64,000 nt of DNA from Amycolatopsis sp. CA-128772 (lineage in GTDB: Bacteria; Actinomycetota; Actinomycetes; Mycobacteriales; Pseudonocardiaceae), in assembly GCF_002904295.1 (NCBI RefSeq), contig NZ_PPHG01000025.1:62001-126000 (forward strand). Reading direction: 5' to 3'. The position numbers and the translations under genes were made by a program. The notes beneath the pieces were generated by a model. It was given only the letters and a program-made list of their open reading frames with translations. It made no database searches and was not told the DNA's origin. Below are positions 43,154 to 51,443 of this stretch, one piece after another; position 1 is the first letter of the stretch, and every line of letters begins with the position of its first letter.

Positions 43154-43677
43154 GCCACGCGCCGGCTTCGCGCCCCCAGCCGCAGCGCGGAGACGAGGAA
43201 GAAGACGCCGCCCAGGGTCGCGTAACCCGCCAGCGCGGCAAGGGACGCACCGTCCGTTGTGGCCTGGAAGACGAAGGAAGCACCGGCCAGCACGGAAATC
43301 CCGCCGCTGAGGATCATCGGCCACTGGCCGCCGAGGCCGCGCCGGGCGACGCCCACGACGAGCTGGACGACGCCGGCGACGACGGCCCAGATCCCCCACA
43401 CGCGCAGGACGGCGGGGATCCCGGACGAGGCGGCGACGGCCAGGCCGGCCGCGGCGAGCAGGCTGAGCGCGACGTTCACGTAGAGCGTCCCGGCCTTCGA
43501 CGAACGGGCGTCGATCAGCGCGGCGGCCACGTCGAACAGCGGGTACAGGACCAGCAGGGCGACGCTCACCGGCCCGAGGGTCGACGCCGTGATGACCAGC
43601 AGGGCCGCCCAGACCAGGGCGAAGGCGAAGCGGACGAAGTAGAGCCGTCGCAGGGACTGGGCGATTTCGGTGTCCAT
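43141..43677 (-). CDS. DUF308/HdeD-like membrane protein
   Basis: A 178-residue protein with about six membrane segments (FAFALVWAALLVITAS, SVALLVLYPLFDVAAALI, VNVALSLLAAAGLAVAA, GIWAVVAGVVQLVVG and others), resembling HdeD/DUF308 proteins, whose role is unclear but is often stress-related. ATG 43677 lies directly beside an operator and the gene is divergent to a second TetR regulator, so it is probably repressed by it. Confidence 0.8.
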   Translation of the reverse strand: MDTEIAQSLRRLYFVRFAFALVWAALLVITASTLGPVSVALLVLYPLFDVAAALIDARSSKAGTLYVNVALSLLAAAGLAVAASSGIPAVLRVWGIWAVVAGVVQLVVGVARRGLGGQWPMILSGGISVLAGASFVFQATTDGASLAALAGYATLGGVFFLVSALRLGARSRRVAQAG

Positions 43678-43689
43678 GACATCTCCGGT

Positions 43690-43762
43690 AGATAGAACGA
43701 TCTGTCTCGCTGGTGACTATGGCAGCACGGCGCCGCGGCCGTCAAGACCGACCGTTCTATCT
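43690..43762. promoter_or_regulatory. Paired TetR operators between DUF308 and TetR genes
   Basis: AGATAGAACGATCTGTCT (43690-43707) and AGACCGACCGTTCTATCT (43745-43762) are imperfect palindromes, and each carries the same half site (AGATAGA/TCTATCT). One sits at the DUF308-like promoter and the other at the TetR promoter. Confidence 0.7.
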
Positions 43763-43801
43763 GCTAGGCTGATCCGGGGAAGCGACCGCAAGGAGTGACT
43801 G

Positions 43802-44374
43802 GTGTCCGAAGCCCGAGCCCGGCTGCTCGCGTCGGCGAGCCGGCTGTTCTACACCGAGGGACTGCACTCGGTCGGCATCGACCGGGTCATCGCCGACGCC
43901 GGCGTCACCCGCGCCACGCTCTACCGGCACTTCCCCAGCAAGGACGACCTGCTGGTGGCGTACCTGTCCGCAGCCGACGAGCTCATCCGCACCCAGGTCA
44001 CCGCGGCCCGGACCGAAGGCGGCGAACCGGCGGATGTCGTCCGCGCGGTGGCGGCCACGATCGCCGACGGCATCCGGTCCCCCGGCTTCCGCGGCTGCGC
44101 GTTCCTCAACGCGGCGGCCGAGTACCCGGACCCGGCCCACCCGGTGCACCAGGCGGTCCTGGCCCACCGGCAGTGGTTCCTGACCACGGTGACGGAGCTG
44201 CTCTCGGCCACCGGCGAGACGGCCCCGGAGCCGGCGGCGCAGCACTTCGTGATGCTCCGCGACGGCGCGATGGCGGCCGGGTGCCTGACCGACCCGGCGC
44301 CGATCTGCAGGACGTTCCTGCTCGGCGTGGAAGGGATCCTGCGGTACCGGGACGCCCCGGTCGCACCGAGATAG
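43802..44374 (+). CDS. TetR-family transcriptional regulator (DUF308-linked)
   Basis: A 190-residue TetR regulator with GTG start after AAGGAG. The helix-turn-helix is GIDRVIADAGVTRATLYRHF. The C-terminal domain has CAFLNAAAEYPDPAHPVH, typical of the TetR_C-type with a ligand pocket. It is divergent to the DUF308-like membrane gene with paired operators between. It converges on the end of the third biosynthetic operon but is unlikely to control it. Confidence 0.92.
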   Translation: MSEARARLLASASRLFYTEGLHSVGIDRVIADAGVTRATLYRHFPSKDDLLVAYLSAADELIRTQVTAARTEGGEPADVVRAVAATIADGIRSPGFRGCAFLNAAAEYPDPAHPVHQAVLAHRQWFLTTVTELLSATGETAPEPAAQHFVMLRDGAMAAGCLTDPAPICRTFLLGVEGILRYRDAPVAPR

Positions 44375-44396
44375 CCGCGCGGCGTCACCCCGCAGC

Positions 44397-45287
44397 TCAG
44401 GGCGGCGGGAACGTCGTCGGCCCCGGCTGGTAGCCCAGGTGGTCGATCGCCGCCGTGATGTCCAGGGAACGCTCGATCGCGAACTGGCTGATCACGTACC
44501 TGTTCAACCTGCCGCCCGGGAACACCCTGGCGAGTGGTGACAGCAGCGCCGCCGGAATATAGGTCGGCCGGGCCCGGATGCCCGCCGAGGCCAGGAGGCC
44601 GCGCAGCGCCCAGTCGATCGGGACCGGGTTGCTGTCCGCGATGTTGAACACGCCCGCCGCCGGGGTCGCCGCCGCCAGCAGGCAGGCGCTCGCCAGACTG
44701 CCGACCGCCGTCATGCTGACCAGGACCCGGCCGGTGCCGGGCACCAGCAGCCGGCCGCCGCGGACGTTCTCGAGCAGCCTGGGCACCAGGGTCGTGTCGC
44801 CGGGGCCGTACACCGCGTGCGGCCGCAGGATGACCGGCCGGTGGCCGACGGCCAGCACGAGGCGTTCGGCCGCCGCCTTCGCCGCCGCGTACGCGTTGAG
44901 ATAGCGGCTGACCGGGGCTTCGTGCTCCTTCGCGCGCGCCGTAGGCCGGAACGGGTCGTACACGCTGGCGCTGCTCACGTGCACGATCCGGCAGTCCGGG
45001 AACGACACCAGGACGTGGTGGGTGCCGAGCAGGTTCGTCCGCCACACCTCGTCCGCGACGCCGGTGTCGGTCGCCGACGCCGCGCAGTGCACCACCGCGT
45101 CGACGTCGGGCGGGCCGGCGAGCTTGGCCGCGCCGATGTCCCACGGCCGGTAGGCCGCGCCGCCGAGGTGGCGGGCGTCCGCCACCGCGCGCCGGCCGAA
45201 CGCCGTCACCTCCCAGCCCGCCGCCGTGGCGGCCCGGCAGACCGCGCCGCCGACGAACCCGGTCGCGCCGGTCACCGCCAGTCTCAC
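44397..45287 (-). CDS. NAD(P)-dependent 3-hydroxy/epimerase family reductase, OleD-like
   Basis: A 296-residue extended-SDR protein with TGATGFVGGAV (residues 6-16), SSASVYDPF and a catalytic region NAYAAAKAAAE in which YxxxK is present (Tyr-Ala-Ala-Ala-Lys). It resembles 3-beta-hydroxysteroid dehydrogenase/epimerases such as OleD, which reduces a beta-keto acid to a beta-hydroxy acid after OleA. The GTG start overlaps the ligase stop (GTGA). It is the last gene of the operon. The OleD assignment rests on the adjacent OleA-like and OleC-like genes. Confidence 0.85.
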   Translation of the reverse strand: MRLAVTGATGFVGGAVCRAATAAGWEVTAFGRRAVADARHLGGAAYRPWDIGAAKLAGPPDVDAVVHCAASATDTGVADEVWRTNLLGTHHVLVSFPDCRIVHVSSASVYDPFRPTARAKEHEAPVSRYLNAYAAAKAAAERLVLAVGHRPVILRPHAVYGPGDTTLVPRLLENVRGGRLLVPGTGRVLVSMTAVGSLASACLLAAATPAAGVFNIADSNPVPIDWALRGLLASAGIRARPTYIPAALLSPLARVFPGGRLNRYVISQFAIERSLDITAAIDHLGYQPGPTTFPPP

Positions 45288-46816
45288 GGCCGGCCCGCCG
45301 CGACCAGCTCGCGCAGGCGCCCGCGGTCCAGCTTGCGCGAGCGGCCCGAGCGCGGCAGTTCCGGCAGGACGACGATGCGGTCCGGCACGGCTTCGGCGTC
45401 GATGAGGTCCGGCAGCTCCCGGCGCAGCCGCCGGACGAGCCGGGCCGGATCGGCGTCGTCGCTGTCGGCCACCACCGCGAGCACCACCGTCTCGTCCTCG
45501 GTCACCGGATCGGGGGTCCCGACCATCGCCGCCTCCCGGACGCCGGGCAGCAGCGCGATCAGCGGCTCGTACAACCCCGGGTAGATGTTGTACGAGCCGC
45601 GGATGAGCATGTCCTTCTTGCGGCCCGTCAGGACGATCCGGCCGGCGTCGTCCAGCCGGGCCAGGTCGCCGGTGGCCAGCTCGGCCAGCGGCGGCTCCCC
45701 CAGGTAGCCGAGGCACGCGTTGGGCGCCGACACGAACAGCTCGCCGTCGCCGGCGATCCGGGCGGTCACCCCGGGCGACGGCGTCCCGAGCAGATCACCC
45801 GGGAGCCCCCGCTCGAGGTGCGCCAGCTTGTCCTCCGCGCGGGCGACGGCGAGCGGGATCGCCTCGGTCATCGCGTAGACCGACAGCACCCGCCCGGCGG
45901 GGACCGCGGCCACCGCCTGCCGCAGCACGGCCGGGGCCGCGGGCGCCGAGCCCATCACCAGGTGCCGCACGTGGTCCGGCCACCTCGGCAGCACGCCGAA
46001 CACCTCGGCCAGCTGCACCGGCACCCCGTAGGCGTGGGTGACGCGCCGGGCCGCGAGGTCCCCGGCGAACCGCTTCGGCGACGGCTTCGGCAGCGACAGC
46101 CGGGCGCCGCCCAACAACGCGGGCAGGCCGGCCACGATGCCGTCGGCGTGCAGCACGTCCCCGGGCGCGAACGGCAGGTGCTCGCCCAGCATCGTCACCG
46201 CCGCGGTGAGCGACCGCAGCGAATGCACGACGCCCTTCGGCCGCGAAGTGGTGCCCGAGGTGAACACCACGAAGGCGGGCGCGTCCGGGTCCGGTTCGGT
46301 CCAGGCGCCCGGCACCCGGTCGAAGAGGTCCGTCAAGGCCGAGGAAGAGCGCGGCACCCCCGGCAGCCGGCGTCCGATGTGGACGGACCGGACACCGGCG
46401 TCGCCGATCGCCTGCCGCAGGTCCGGCACCGGCCAGCCGCGACGCCGGCAGAAGCTGCGGACCGGGCCGACCACGCTGGTGGTGAAGAACAGCGACTCCG
46501 CGACCAGCCAGCTCGGCCGGTACGCCCGCAGCCGCGCCGACACCAGGGCCGGCCCGACGGCCGTGTCCGCCGAGATGACCACCGCGCCGGCCCGCAGCAG
46601 CCCGAGGAACAGGCCGATCGCGGTGGCCGAGTTCCGGACCGCGAACAGCACGCCGTCGCCGGTCGCCAGGCCCTCGGCCCGGAGGCCGGTGCTCACTTCG
46701 AGGGCCAGGCGGCGCAGCTCCCCGAACGTCGTCGTCCGGCCGTCCGGGTCGATCACGGCCACCTCGTCCGGCCGCTGCCCGGCGGTGTCCAGGAACCGGG
46801 TCACCAGGTCGTTCAT
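45284..46816 (-). CDS. AMP-dependent acyl ligase, OleC-like
   Basis: A 510-residue ANL-superfamily enzyme with P-loop VFTSGTTSRPKGVVH, YAMTEAIPLAVA (the TE motif in a context like OleC), TGDLARLDDAGRIVLTGRKKDM and C-terminal SGRSRKLDR (catalytic Lys). OleC converts a beta-hydroxy acid to a beta-lactone; ordinary ligases make acyl-CoA or load an ACP. Length and motif context allow OleC, but an acyl-CoA/ACP ligase cannot be excluded. It overlaps the P450 stop (ATGA) and is coupled to the OleD-like gene. Confidence 0.85.
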   Translation of the reverse strand: MNDLVTRFLDTAGQRPDEVAVIDPDGRTTTFGELRRLALEVSTGLRAEGLATGDGVLFAVRNSATAIGLFLGLLRAGAVVISADTAVGPALVSARLRAYRPSWLVAESLFFTTSVVGPVRSFCRRRGWPVPDLRQAIGDAGVRSVHIGRRLPGVPRSSSALTDLFDRVPGAWTEPDPDAPAFVVFTSGTTSRPKGVVHSLRSLTAAVTMLGEHLPFAPGDVLHADGIVAGLPALLGGARLSLPKPSPKRFAGDLAARRVTHAYGVPVQLAEVFGVLPRWPDHVRHLVMGSAPAAPAVLRQAVAAVPAGRVLSVYAMTEAIPLAVARAEDKLAHLERGLPGDLLGTPSPGVTARIAGDGELFVSAPNACLGYLGEPPLAELATGDLARLDDAGRIVLTGRKKDMLIRGSYNIYPGLYEPLIALLPGVREAAMVGTPDPVTEDETVVLAVVADSDDADPARLVRRLRRELPDLIDAEAVPDRIVVLPELPRSGRSRKLDRGRLRELVAAGRP

Positions 46817-47994
46817 GCGCGGCTGACCTCCAGTCGGCGGTAGGCGGGGAAGAGCACGCCGGATTCGGCGCGACGGGCGGTGATCCGCAGCGGGGCGTGC
46901 TCGAACAGGGTGCCGAGCACGGCGTGGACCTCGGCCATGGCCAGCGGGTAGCCGAGGCAGAAATGCGGCCCCGCGCCGAACCACAGGTGCCGCAGCTCCG
47001 GCGGGTGCGCGCGGCCGAGGTCGAACCGGCCGTAGGCCCTGGCGCAGTTGAGGGTCGACACGACGACCCGGTCGCCGGGCCGCACCGCGACCCCGCCGAT
47101 CCGCCCGGGCCGGACCGCGTTGCGCAGGATGATCGGCGCGGGCGTGATCAGCCGGGCCGTCTCGCTGATCGCCGCCGCCACCGGCCCCGGGTCGCCGGCC
47201 CGGTGCGCCGCGGCGACACCGGTCAGCTCGCCGTGGTCGTGCAGCACCGCGACCAGCCGGGGCAGCAGGCCGGCGATCGTCTCGGTGCCGGCGATCAGGA
47301 ACGCCGACGCGAGCCCGCGCGCTTCGGCTTCGGTGAGCCCGAACTGGCGCATCCGGCCGACGGCGGTGTTCTCGTCGCCTTCGGCCCAGGCGAGCGACGT
47401 CGTGGCGCCGATTTCCGCGACGATGGCGCGCGCCTGGGCGATCTGCCGGTCGGTCAGGCGGAGCCGGCCCAGTTTGACCAGGCCGATGATCGCCGTCGCC
47501 TGCCCGGCCATCCGCAGGTACGCCGCGTCCCGCTCCGCCGCCGGGCCCGTGACGGTGAAGCCGACCAGCGCGCTGGTCAGCGCCCCCGCGACGATCTTGG
47601 TCGTGCGCACGACGTCCACCGGACGGCCCCGGCCCAGCGTCTCGGCCACCCGGGCCAGCGGTTCGGCGCAGACCGACTCGACCAGCCGGCCGGCGTAGGC
47701 CGGGGTGAAGAACTCCGCGAGCTTGCGCCGCATCGCCCGGTGGTCCGGGCCGTCCATGTTGACCAGCATCGACGGGCCGAAGACCGGGGTCCACAGGTCC
47801 GCCTCGGTGCCGCCGCCGCTGCGGAAGGTGCCGGTGTCGGTCAGCACCTCCCGGGCCACCGCCGCTTCGTTCACCACGACACCCAGCCCGGGGACCCGCA
47901 CCACGGGGCCGCACCGCGCGAGCAGGCGGACCACCGGGTACGCCAGCGGGTGCGCGGCCAGCTGCACCCGCAGCTCGTGCGCGCCGGCCCTCAT
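46813..47994 (-). CDS. Cytochrome P450
   Basis: A 393-residue P450. The heme-binding loop is FGAGPHFCLGYPLA, the I-helix is FLIAGTETIAGLLP and the K-helix ExxR is ETAR. ATG 47994 overlaps the glycosyltransferase stop (ATGA). It presumably hydroxylates or otherwise oxidises the lipid or polyketide product of this operon; position of attack unknown. No ferredoxin gene is adjacent, so electrons must come from a shared partner. Confidence 0.93.
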   Translation of the reverse strand: MRAGAHELRVQLAAHPLAYPVVRLLARCGPVVRVPGLGVVVNEAAVAREVLTDTGTFRSGGGTEADLWTPVFGPSMLVNMDGPDHRAMRRKLAEFFTPAYAGRLVESVCAEPLARVAETLGRGRPVDVVRTTKIVAGALTSALVGFTVTGPAAERDAAYLRMAGQATAIIGLVKLGRLRLTDRQIAQARAIVAEIGATTSLAWAEGDENTAVGRMRQFGLTEAEARGLASAFLIAGTETIAGLLPRLVAVLHDHGELTGVAAAHRAGDPGPVAAAISETARLITPAPIILRNAVRPGRIGGVAVRPGDRVVVSTLNCARAYGRFDLGRAHPPELRHLWFGAGPHFCLGYPLAMAEVHAVLGTLFEHAPLRITARRAESGVLFPAYRRLEVSRA

Positions 47995-48749
47995 CGCACG
48001 TCCACCGTCTCGCCGCGGTAGCCGTGGCCGGTGTACCAGGCGAAGGTGTTGCGGATGCCCCACGCCTTCGTGCGCCGCTGCGACCAGTACACGACCATGT
48101 CCCGGCGCCTGCCGTAGGCGCGGGTGACGCACCGGACGCGGTTCACCAGCGTGCGGTCCTCGTGGTCCTCCTCGATGGCGGTCCGGGGATAGCCGCCGCA
48201 CCGCTCGTACAGGCGCGCGGTGATGGCGGTGTTCCCGCCCGCGCACAACAGGTACGGCCCGGCGTACTGCGGCCCCCGGTTGGCGCGCTTGAACCGGGCG
48301 GCGTACCCGCCGAAGGCGACCAGGAACGCCAGCACCGCCCGCTCGGACCGGGGCACGGCGAAGTCGTCGGTGCGCGCCTTGAACCGGCCCCCGACCAGTT
48401 CCAGCCCGGAGGCGAACCCCCGCATGACGGCTTCCGTCCACTGTGGATCGACGAGGCAGTCGGCGTCGGTCCGGGCCAGGTGGGTGGCGCCGAGGCCGAT
48501 GGCGTGGCGCATGCCGGTGTCGCAGGCGGCTCCGGTGCCCTTCTGCGGTTCACCGATCACCCGGACGTCCATCTCCGGGTGCGCCGCGGCGAACGTGCGC
48601 ACCACCTCGGCCGTCGCGTCCGTGCTCGCGTTGTCCACCACCAGCACGGTGAAGTCCGGGTACCGCTGGGCGGCCAGCGAACGCAGCGGCCCTTCGATCC
48701 AGTTTTCCTCGTTGTACGCGGGGATGACCACCCACAGCCGTTCGCTCAC
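47991..48749 (-). CDS. Glycosyltransferase family 2
   Basis: A 252-residue GT-A fold glycosyltransferase: VVIPAYNEENWIEGPL (residues ~6-21), DNASTDAT, ARTDADCLVDP (DxD metal motif) and a later EEDHEDRTL (catalytic ED region). There is no membrane segment. The GTG start overlaps the OleA-like stop (GTGA). It may add a sugar to a lipid hydroxyl or serve in a different transfer reaction; the acceptor is unknown. It is unusual to see a family-2 rather than family-1 enzyme in a natural-product operon. Confidence 0.88.
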   Translation of the reverse strand: MSERLWVVIPAYNEENWIEGPLRSLAAQRYPDFTVLVVDNASTDATAEVVRTFAAAHPEMDVRVIGEPQKGTGAACDTGMRHAIGLGATHLARTDADCLVDPQWTEAVMRGFASGLELVGGRFKARTDDFAVPRSERAVLAFLVAFGGYAARFKRANRGPQYAGPYLLCAGGNTAITARLYERCGGYPRTAIEEDHEDRTLVNRVRCVTRAYGRRRDMVVYWSQRRTKAWGIRNTFAWYTGHGYRGETVDVR

Positions 48750-49756
48750 GACGGCAGCTCCGCGAAGAGCACGCCGATGCTGGTGCCGCCGGCCAGCCCG
48801 ATGAACGCGACCTTGTCGCCGGGGCCGCAGCGGCCCGACTCCAGCGCCAGGCTCAGCTGCAGCGGCAGGCTGCACGAGGCGACGTTGCCGTGGTCGGCGA
48901 CGGTCACCACGAGCTTGTCCTCCGGCACCCCGCTGTGCTCGACGAACACCCGCAGGTGCGGCAGGCCGACCTGGTGCACGAAGAAGACCGCGAAGTCCTC
49001 CCGGCGCAGCCCGGTGCGGGCCAGCGCGGTGTCCAGCTGCGGCCGGATCCCGCGCACGACCCCGTCCATCAGCGCGCGGCCCTCGCCCCGGATGTACCCG
49101 TCGGCGACCGGGTCGCGGGAGTTCGCGCCGCCGTGCCCCGGGATCGAGCTGACGTGCCAGTTCGCCGAGTCCGCCGTGAAGTCCCGGTAGAACACGCCGG
49201 GGACGGCCGAGGACTCCAGCAGCATCGCGGCGCCGGCGTCGGACAGCGTGTAGCCGGCCAGGGACGACACGAACTGCTCGCGGTCGGTGACCGACCACCG
49301 GACCACCCGGGAGCCGGTCTCGCCCGTGCAGACCAGCACCCGCCGGTACTGCCCGCCGCGGATCAGCGATTCCGCGACCTGCATCCCGTTGAGGAAGCTG
49401 TTGCAGGCGTTCTTGACGTCGAACACCGGGCAGGTCGCGCCGAGCTTGGCCGCCACGACGTGCGCCGTGGCCGGCTCGATCAGGTCCTGGGAGGCGGACG
49501 CGAAGAGCAGCAAGTCCACTTCGGACGCGGCGAGCCCGGTCCCGGACAGCAGTTTCGCGGCCGCCGTCACGGCGAGGTCGGACGCCTGTTCGCCGTCGGC
49601 GGCCCGGTGCCGCGTCCGGATGCCGCTGAGCTTGCCGATCGCGCCCGGCCGGGGCGTGAAACCGGGGCTCTCGCGGCCGATGCGGTCCTCGATCTCCCGG
49701 TCGGCCACCAGGGCCGGGGGCAGGTGGGCGGCCACGCCGCCGATCGTCACGTGCAA
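48746..49756 (-). CDS. OleA-like thiolase/ketosynthase III
   Basis: A 336-residue thiolase-fold enzyme. Catalytic Cys is in FDVKNACNSFLNGMQVA, His in FFVHQVGLPHL and Asn in DHGNVASCSLP. These segments closely follow OleA (FDVANACLAFINGM, VIHQVSRPH, EHGNI), which condenses two fatty acyl groups head to head. TTG 49756 has AAGGA 7 nt upstream; GTG 49750 is the alternative. It lies between a FabF-type ketosynthase and a glycosyltransferase in a tight operon. Confidence 0.88.
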   Translation of the reverse strand: MHVTIGGVAAHLPPALVADREIEDRIGRESPGFTPRPGAIGKLSGIRTRHRAADGEQASDLAVTAAAKLLSGTGLAASEVDLLLFASASQDLIEPATAHVVAAKLGATCPVFDVKNACNSFLNGMQVAESLIRGGQYRRVLVCTGETGSRVVRWSVTDREQFVSSLAGYTLSDAGAAMLLESSAVPGVFYRDFTADSANWHVSSIPGHGGANSRDPVADGYIRGEGRALMDGVVRGIRPQLDTALARTGLRREDFAVFFVHQVGLPHLRVFVEHSGVPEDKLVVTVADHGNVASCSLPLQLSLALESGRCGPGDKVAFIGLAGGTSIGVLFAELPS

Positions 49757-49770
49757 GACGGAGTCCTTCC

Positions 49771-51018
49771 CTAGGCGCCGGTGAACGCCAACGTCACGTT
49801 GTGCCCGCCGAAGCCGAACGAGTTGCTGATCGCCGCGGTGAGCCGGACCTCGCGGGGACCGCCCGCCACCACGTCGAGACCGATCCGGTCGTCGAGCGTG
49901 GCCAGGTTGGCCGTGGGCGGTACCAGGCCGTCCCGGACGGCCAGCACGGTCGCGATCGCCTCGACCGCGCCGGAGCCGCCGAGCAGGTGGCCGAGTGCGC
50001 CCTTCGGCGCGGTGACCACCGGGCCGTCGCCGAGGACGCGCCGGATCGTGGCGCTCTCGGTCAGGTCGCCCAGCGGCGTGGACGTCGCGTGCGCGTTCAC
50101 GTGACCGACGTCGCCGGCCCCGAGCCCGGCGCGGCGCAACGCGGTCGTGATGGCCGTGGCCTGGCCGGCGCCGTCCGGGTCAGGCGCCGTGATGTGGTGG
50201 GCGTCGTTGCTCATGCCCACGCCGGCGAGCCGGCCGTACGCCTTCGCGCCGCGCGCCGCGGCGAAGTCCGCGCGCTCCAGCACGACGACACCGGCGCCCT
50301 CCCCCAGCACGAACCCGTCGCGGCCGGCGTCGAACGGGCGGGAGGCCGTCTCCGGGCTCGTGTTGCGGGTGCTCATCGACCGCGCCCGCGTGAAACCCGC
50401 CATGATGGCCGGGGTGATGCAGGCGTCCGTGCCGCCCGCGGCCACGACGTCGGCCTCGCCCGCCACGATCATCCGCCACGCCCAGGCGATCGCCTCGGCC
50501 CCGGACGCGCAGGCCGACATCGGCGCGTGCACCCCGGCCCGCGCCCGGAGCGCGAGGCCGACCAGTGCGGCCGGCCCGTTGGGCATCACCATCGGGATCA
50601 GCTGCGGCGACACCGCGCGCAGCCCGCGCTCCCGCAGGGCGTCGTGCTGGGCGACGAGGGTCGTCGCGCCGCCGATCCCGGTGCCGATCACCACGCCGCA
50701 CCGGTCCGGTTCGACCGTGCCGTCGGTCAGGCCGGCGTCCCGGCACGCCTGCCGGGCCGCGATGACGGCCAGCTGCTCGGCCCGGTCCATGCGCTTGAGT
50801 TCGACGTGGTCCAGTTCCCGGTCGGGCTCGACGGCCAGCCGCGCGGCGATCCGCACCGGGAACCCGTGCTCCCGCGCCCACCCGGTGTCGAGCGCCGACG
50901 CGCCGGTGCGGCCGGCCAGCAGCCCCCGCCAGGTGGCCGGCACGTCGCCGCCCAGCGGCGTGGTCGCACCCATGCCGGTGACGACGACCTCGATGTCGTT
51001 GCCGGGCAACCTGTTCAC
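49771..51018 (-). CDS. FabF-type beta-ketoacyl-ACP synthase II
   Basis: A 415-residue ketosynthase with the complete C-H-H triad: Cys in SACASGAEAIA, His in HATSTPLGDLTE and His in GALGHLLGGSG, plus Lys in PKGALGH and the C-terminal NSFGFGGHN. It elongates acyl-ACP with malonyl-ACP. GTG 51018 overlaps the ACP stop, so the two are made together. In combination with the OleA-like enzyme it probably builds a dedicated acyl chain. A role in primary fatty-acid synthesis is less likely, because the operon is not a fab cluster. Confidence 0.93.
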   Translation of the reverse strand: MNRLPGNDIEVVVTGMGATTPLGGDVPATWRGLLAGRTGASALDTGWAREHGFPVRIAARLAVEPDRELDHVELKRMDRAEQLAVIAARQACRDAGLTDGTVEPDRCGVVIGTGIGGATTLVAQHDALRERGLRAVSPQLIPMVMPNGPAALVGLALRARAGVHAPMSACASGAEAIAWAWRMIVAGEADVVAAGGTDACITPAIMAGFTRARSMSTRNTSPETASRPFDAGRDGFVLGEGAGVVVLERADFAAARGAKAYGRLAGVGMSNDAHHITAPDPDGAGQATAITTALRRAGLGAGDVGHVNAHATSTPLGDLTESATIRRVLGDGPVVTAPKGALGHLLGGSGAVEAIATVLAVRDGLVPPTANLATLDDRIGLDVVAGGPREVRLTAAISNSFGFGGHNVTLAFTGA

Positions 51019-51266
51019 GCCGCCGCGCGCAGGTAGTCGGCGACGTCGCCGAAGGTCTGCAGCCGGTGCAGGCCGTCTTCCGGGATCGTCAGGCCGTAGC
51101 TGGTTTCGATCTCGTCGGTCAGCTCGACCATGGCCAGCGAGTCGATGTCCAGTTCCTCGCGCAGCGACAGGCCGGTCGGCGATCCGCCGTCGGACATGGC
51201 CAGCGGGTCGGTGCCGGACACCTTCCGGATCAGCTCGGCCAGGGTGCGCTCGATGTCGTCGGTCAC
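51015..51266 (-). CDS. Acyl carrier protein
   Basis: An 83-residue ACP with attachment motif LDIDSLAMVEL and acidic helices typical of the family. GTG start at 51266. First gene of the third biosynthetic operon; its stop overlaps the FabF-type gene. SARP-type repeats lie 65-82 bp upstream. It is distinct from the ACP at 8809 and probably serves the FabF and OleA-like enzymes. Confidence 0.93.
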   Translation of the reverse strand: MTDDIERTLAELIRKVSGTDPLAMSDGGSPTGLSLREELDIDSLAMVELTDEIETSYGLTIPEDGLHRLQTFGDVADYLRAAA

Positions 51267-51330
51267 GGGTGCCTCTCACGGGTGGGGTTGCGCGGGCCGG
51301 GCGGCCACGCCGTGCACGCTGGCAACGGCC

Positions 51331-51348
51331 GCTGACCGACGGCTGACG
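51331..51348 (-). promoter_or_regulatory. Putative SARP-binding direct repeats upstream of the OleA/FabF operon
   Basis: GCTGACC (51331-51337) and GCTGACG (51342-51348) are exactly 11 bp apart, 65 bp before the ACP start. A third copy is not clear, and no convincing -10 was found. Same heptamer as at 10873 and 20643. Confidence 0.6.
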
Positions 51349-51443
51349 GGAGGGCGCGCACCCGGCCCGTTCCGGGGTCCGCTGTGCACCGCGCACAACC
51401 GGTTCGGGGCACCTGCCCTGGACGCCGGGGCTAGGGTCGGCGG

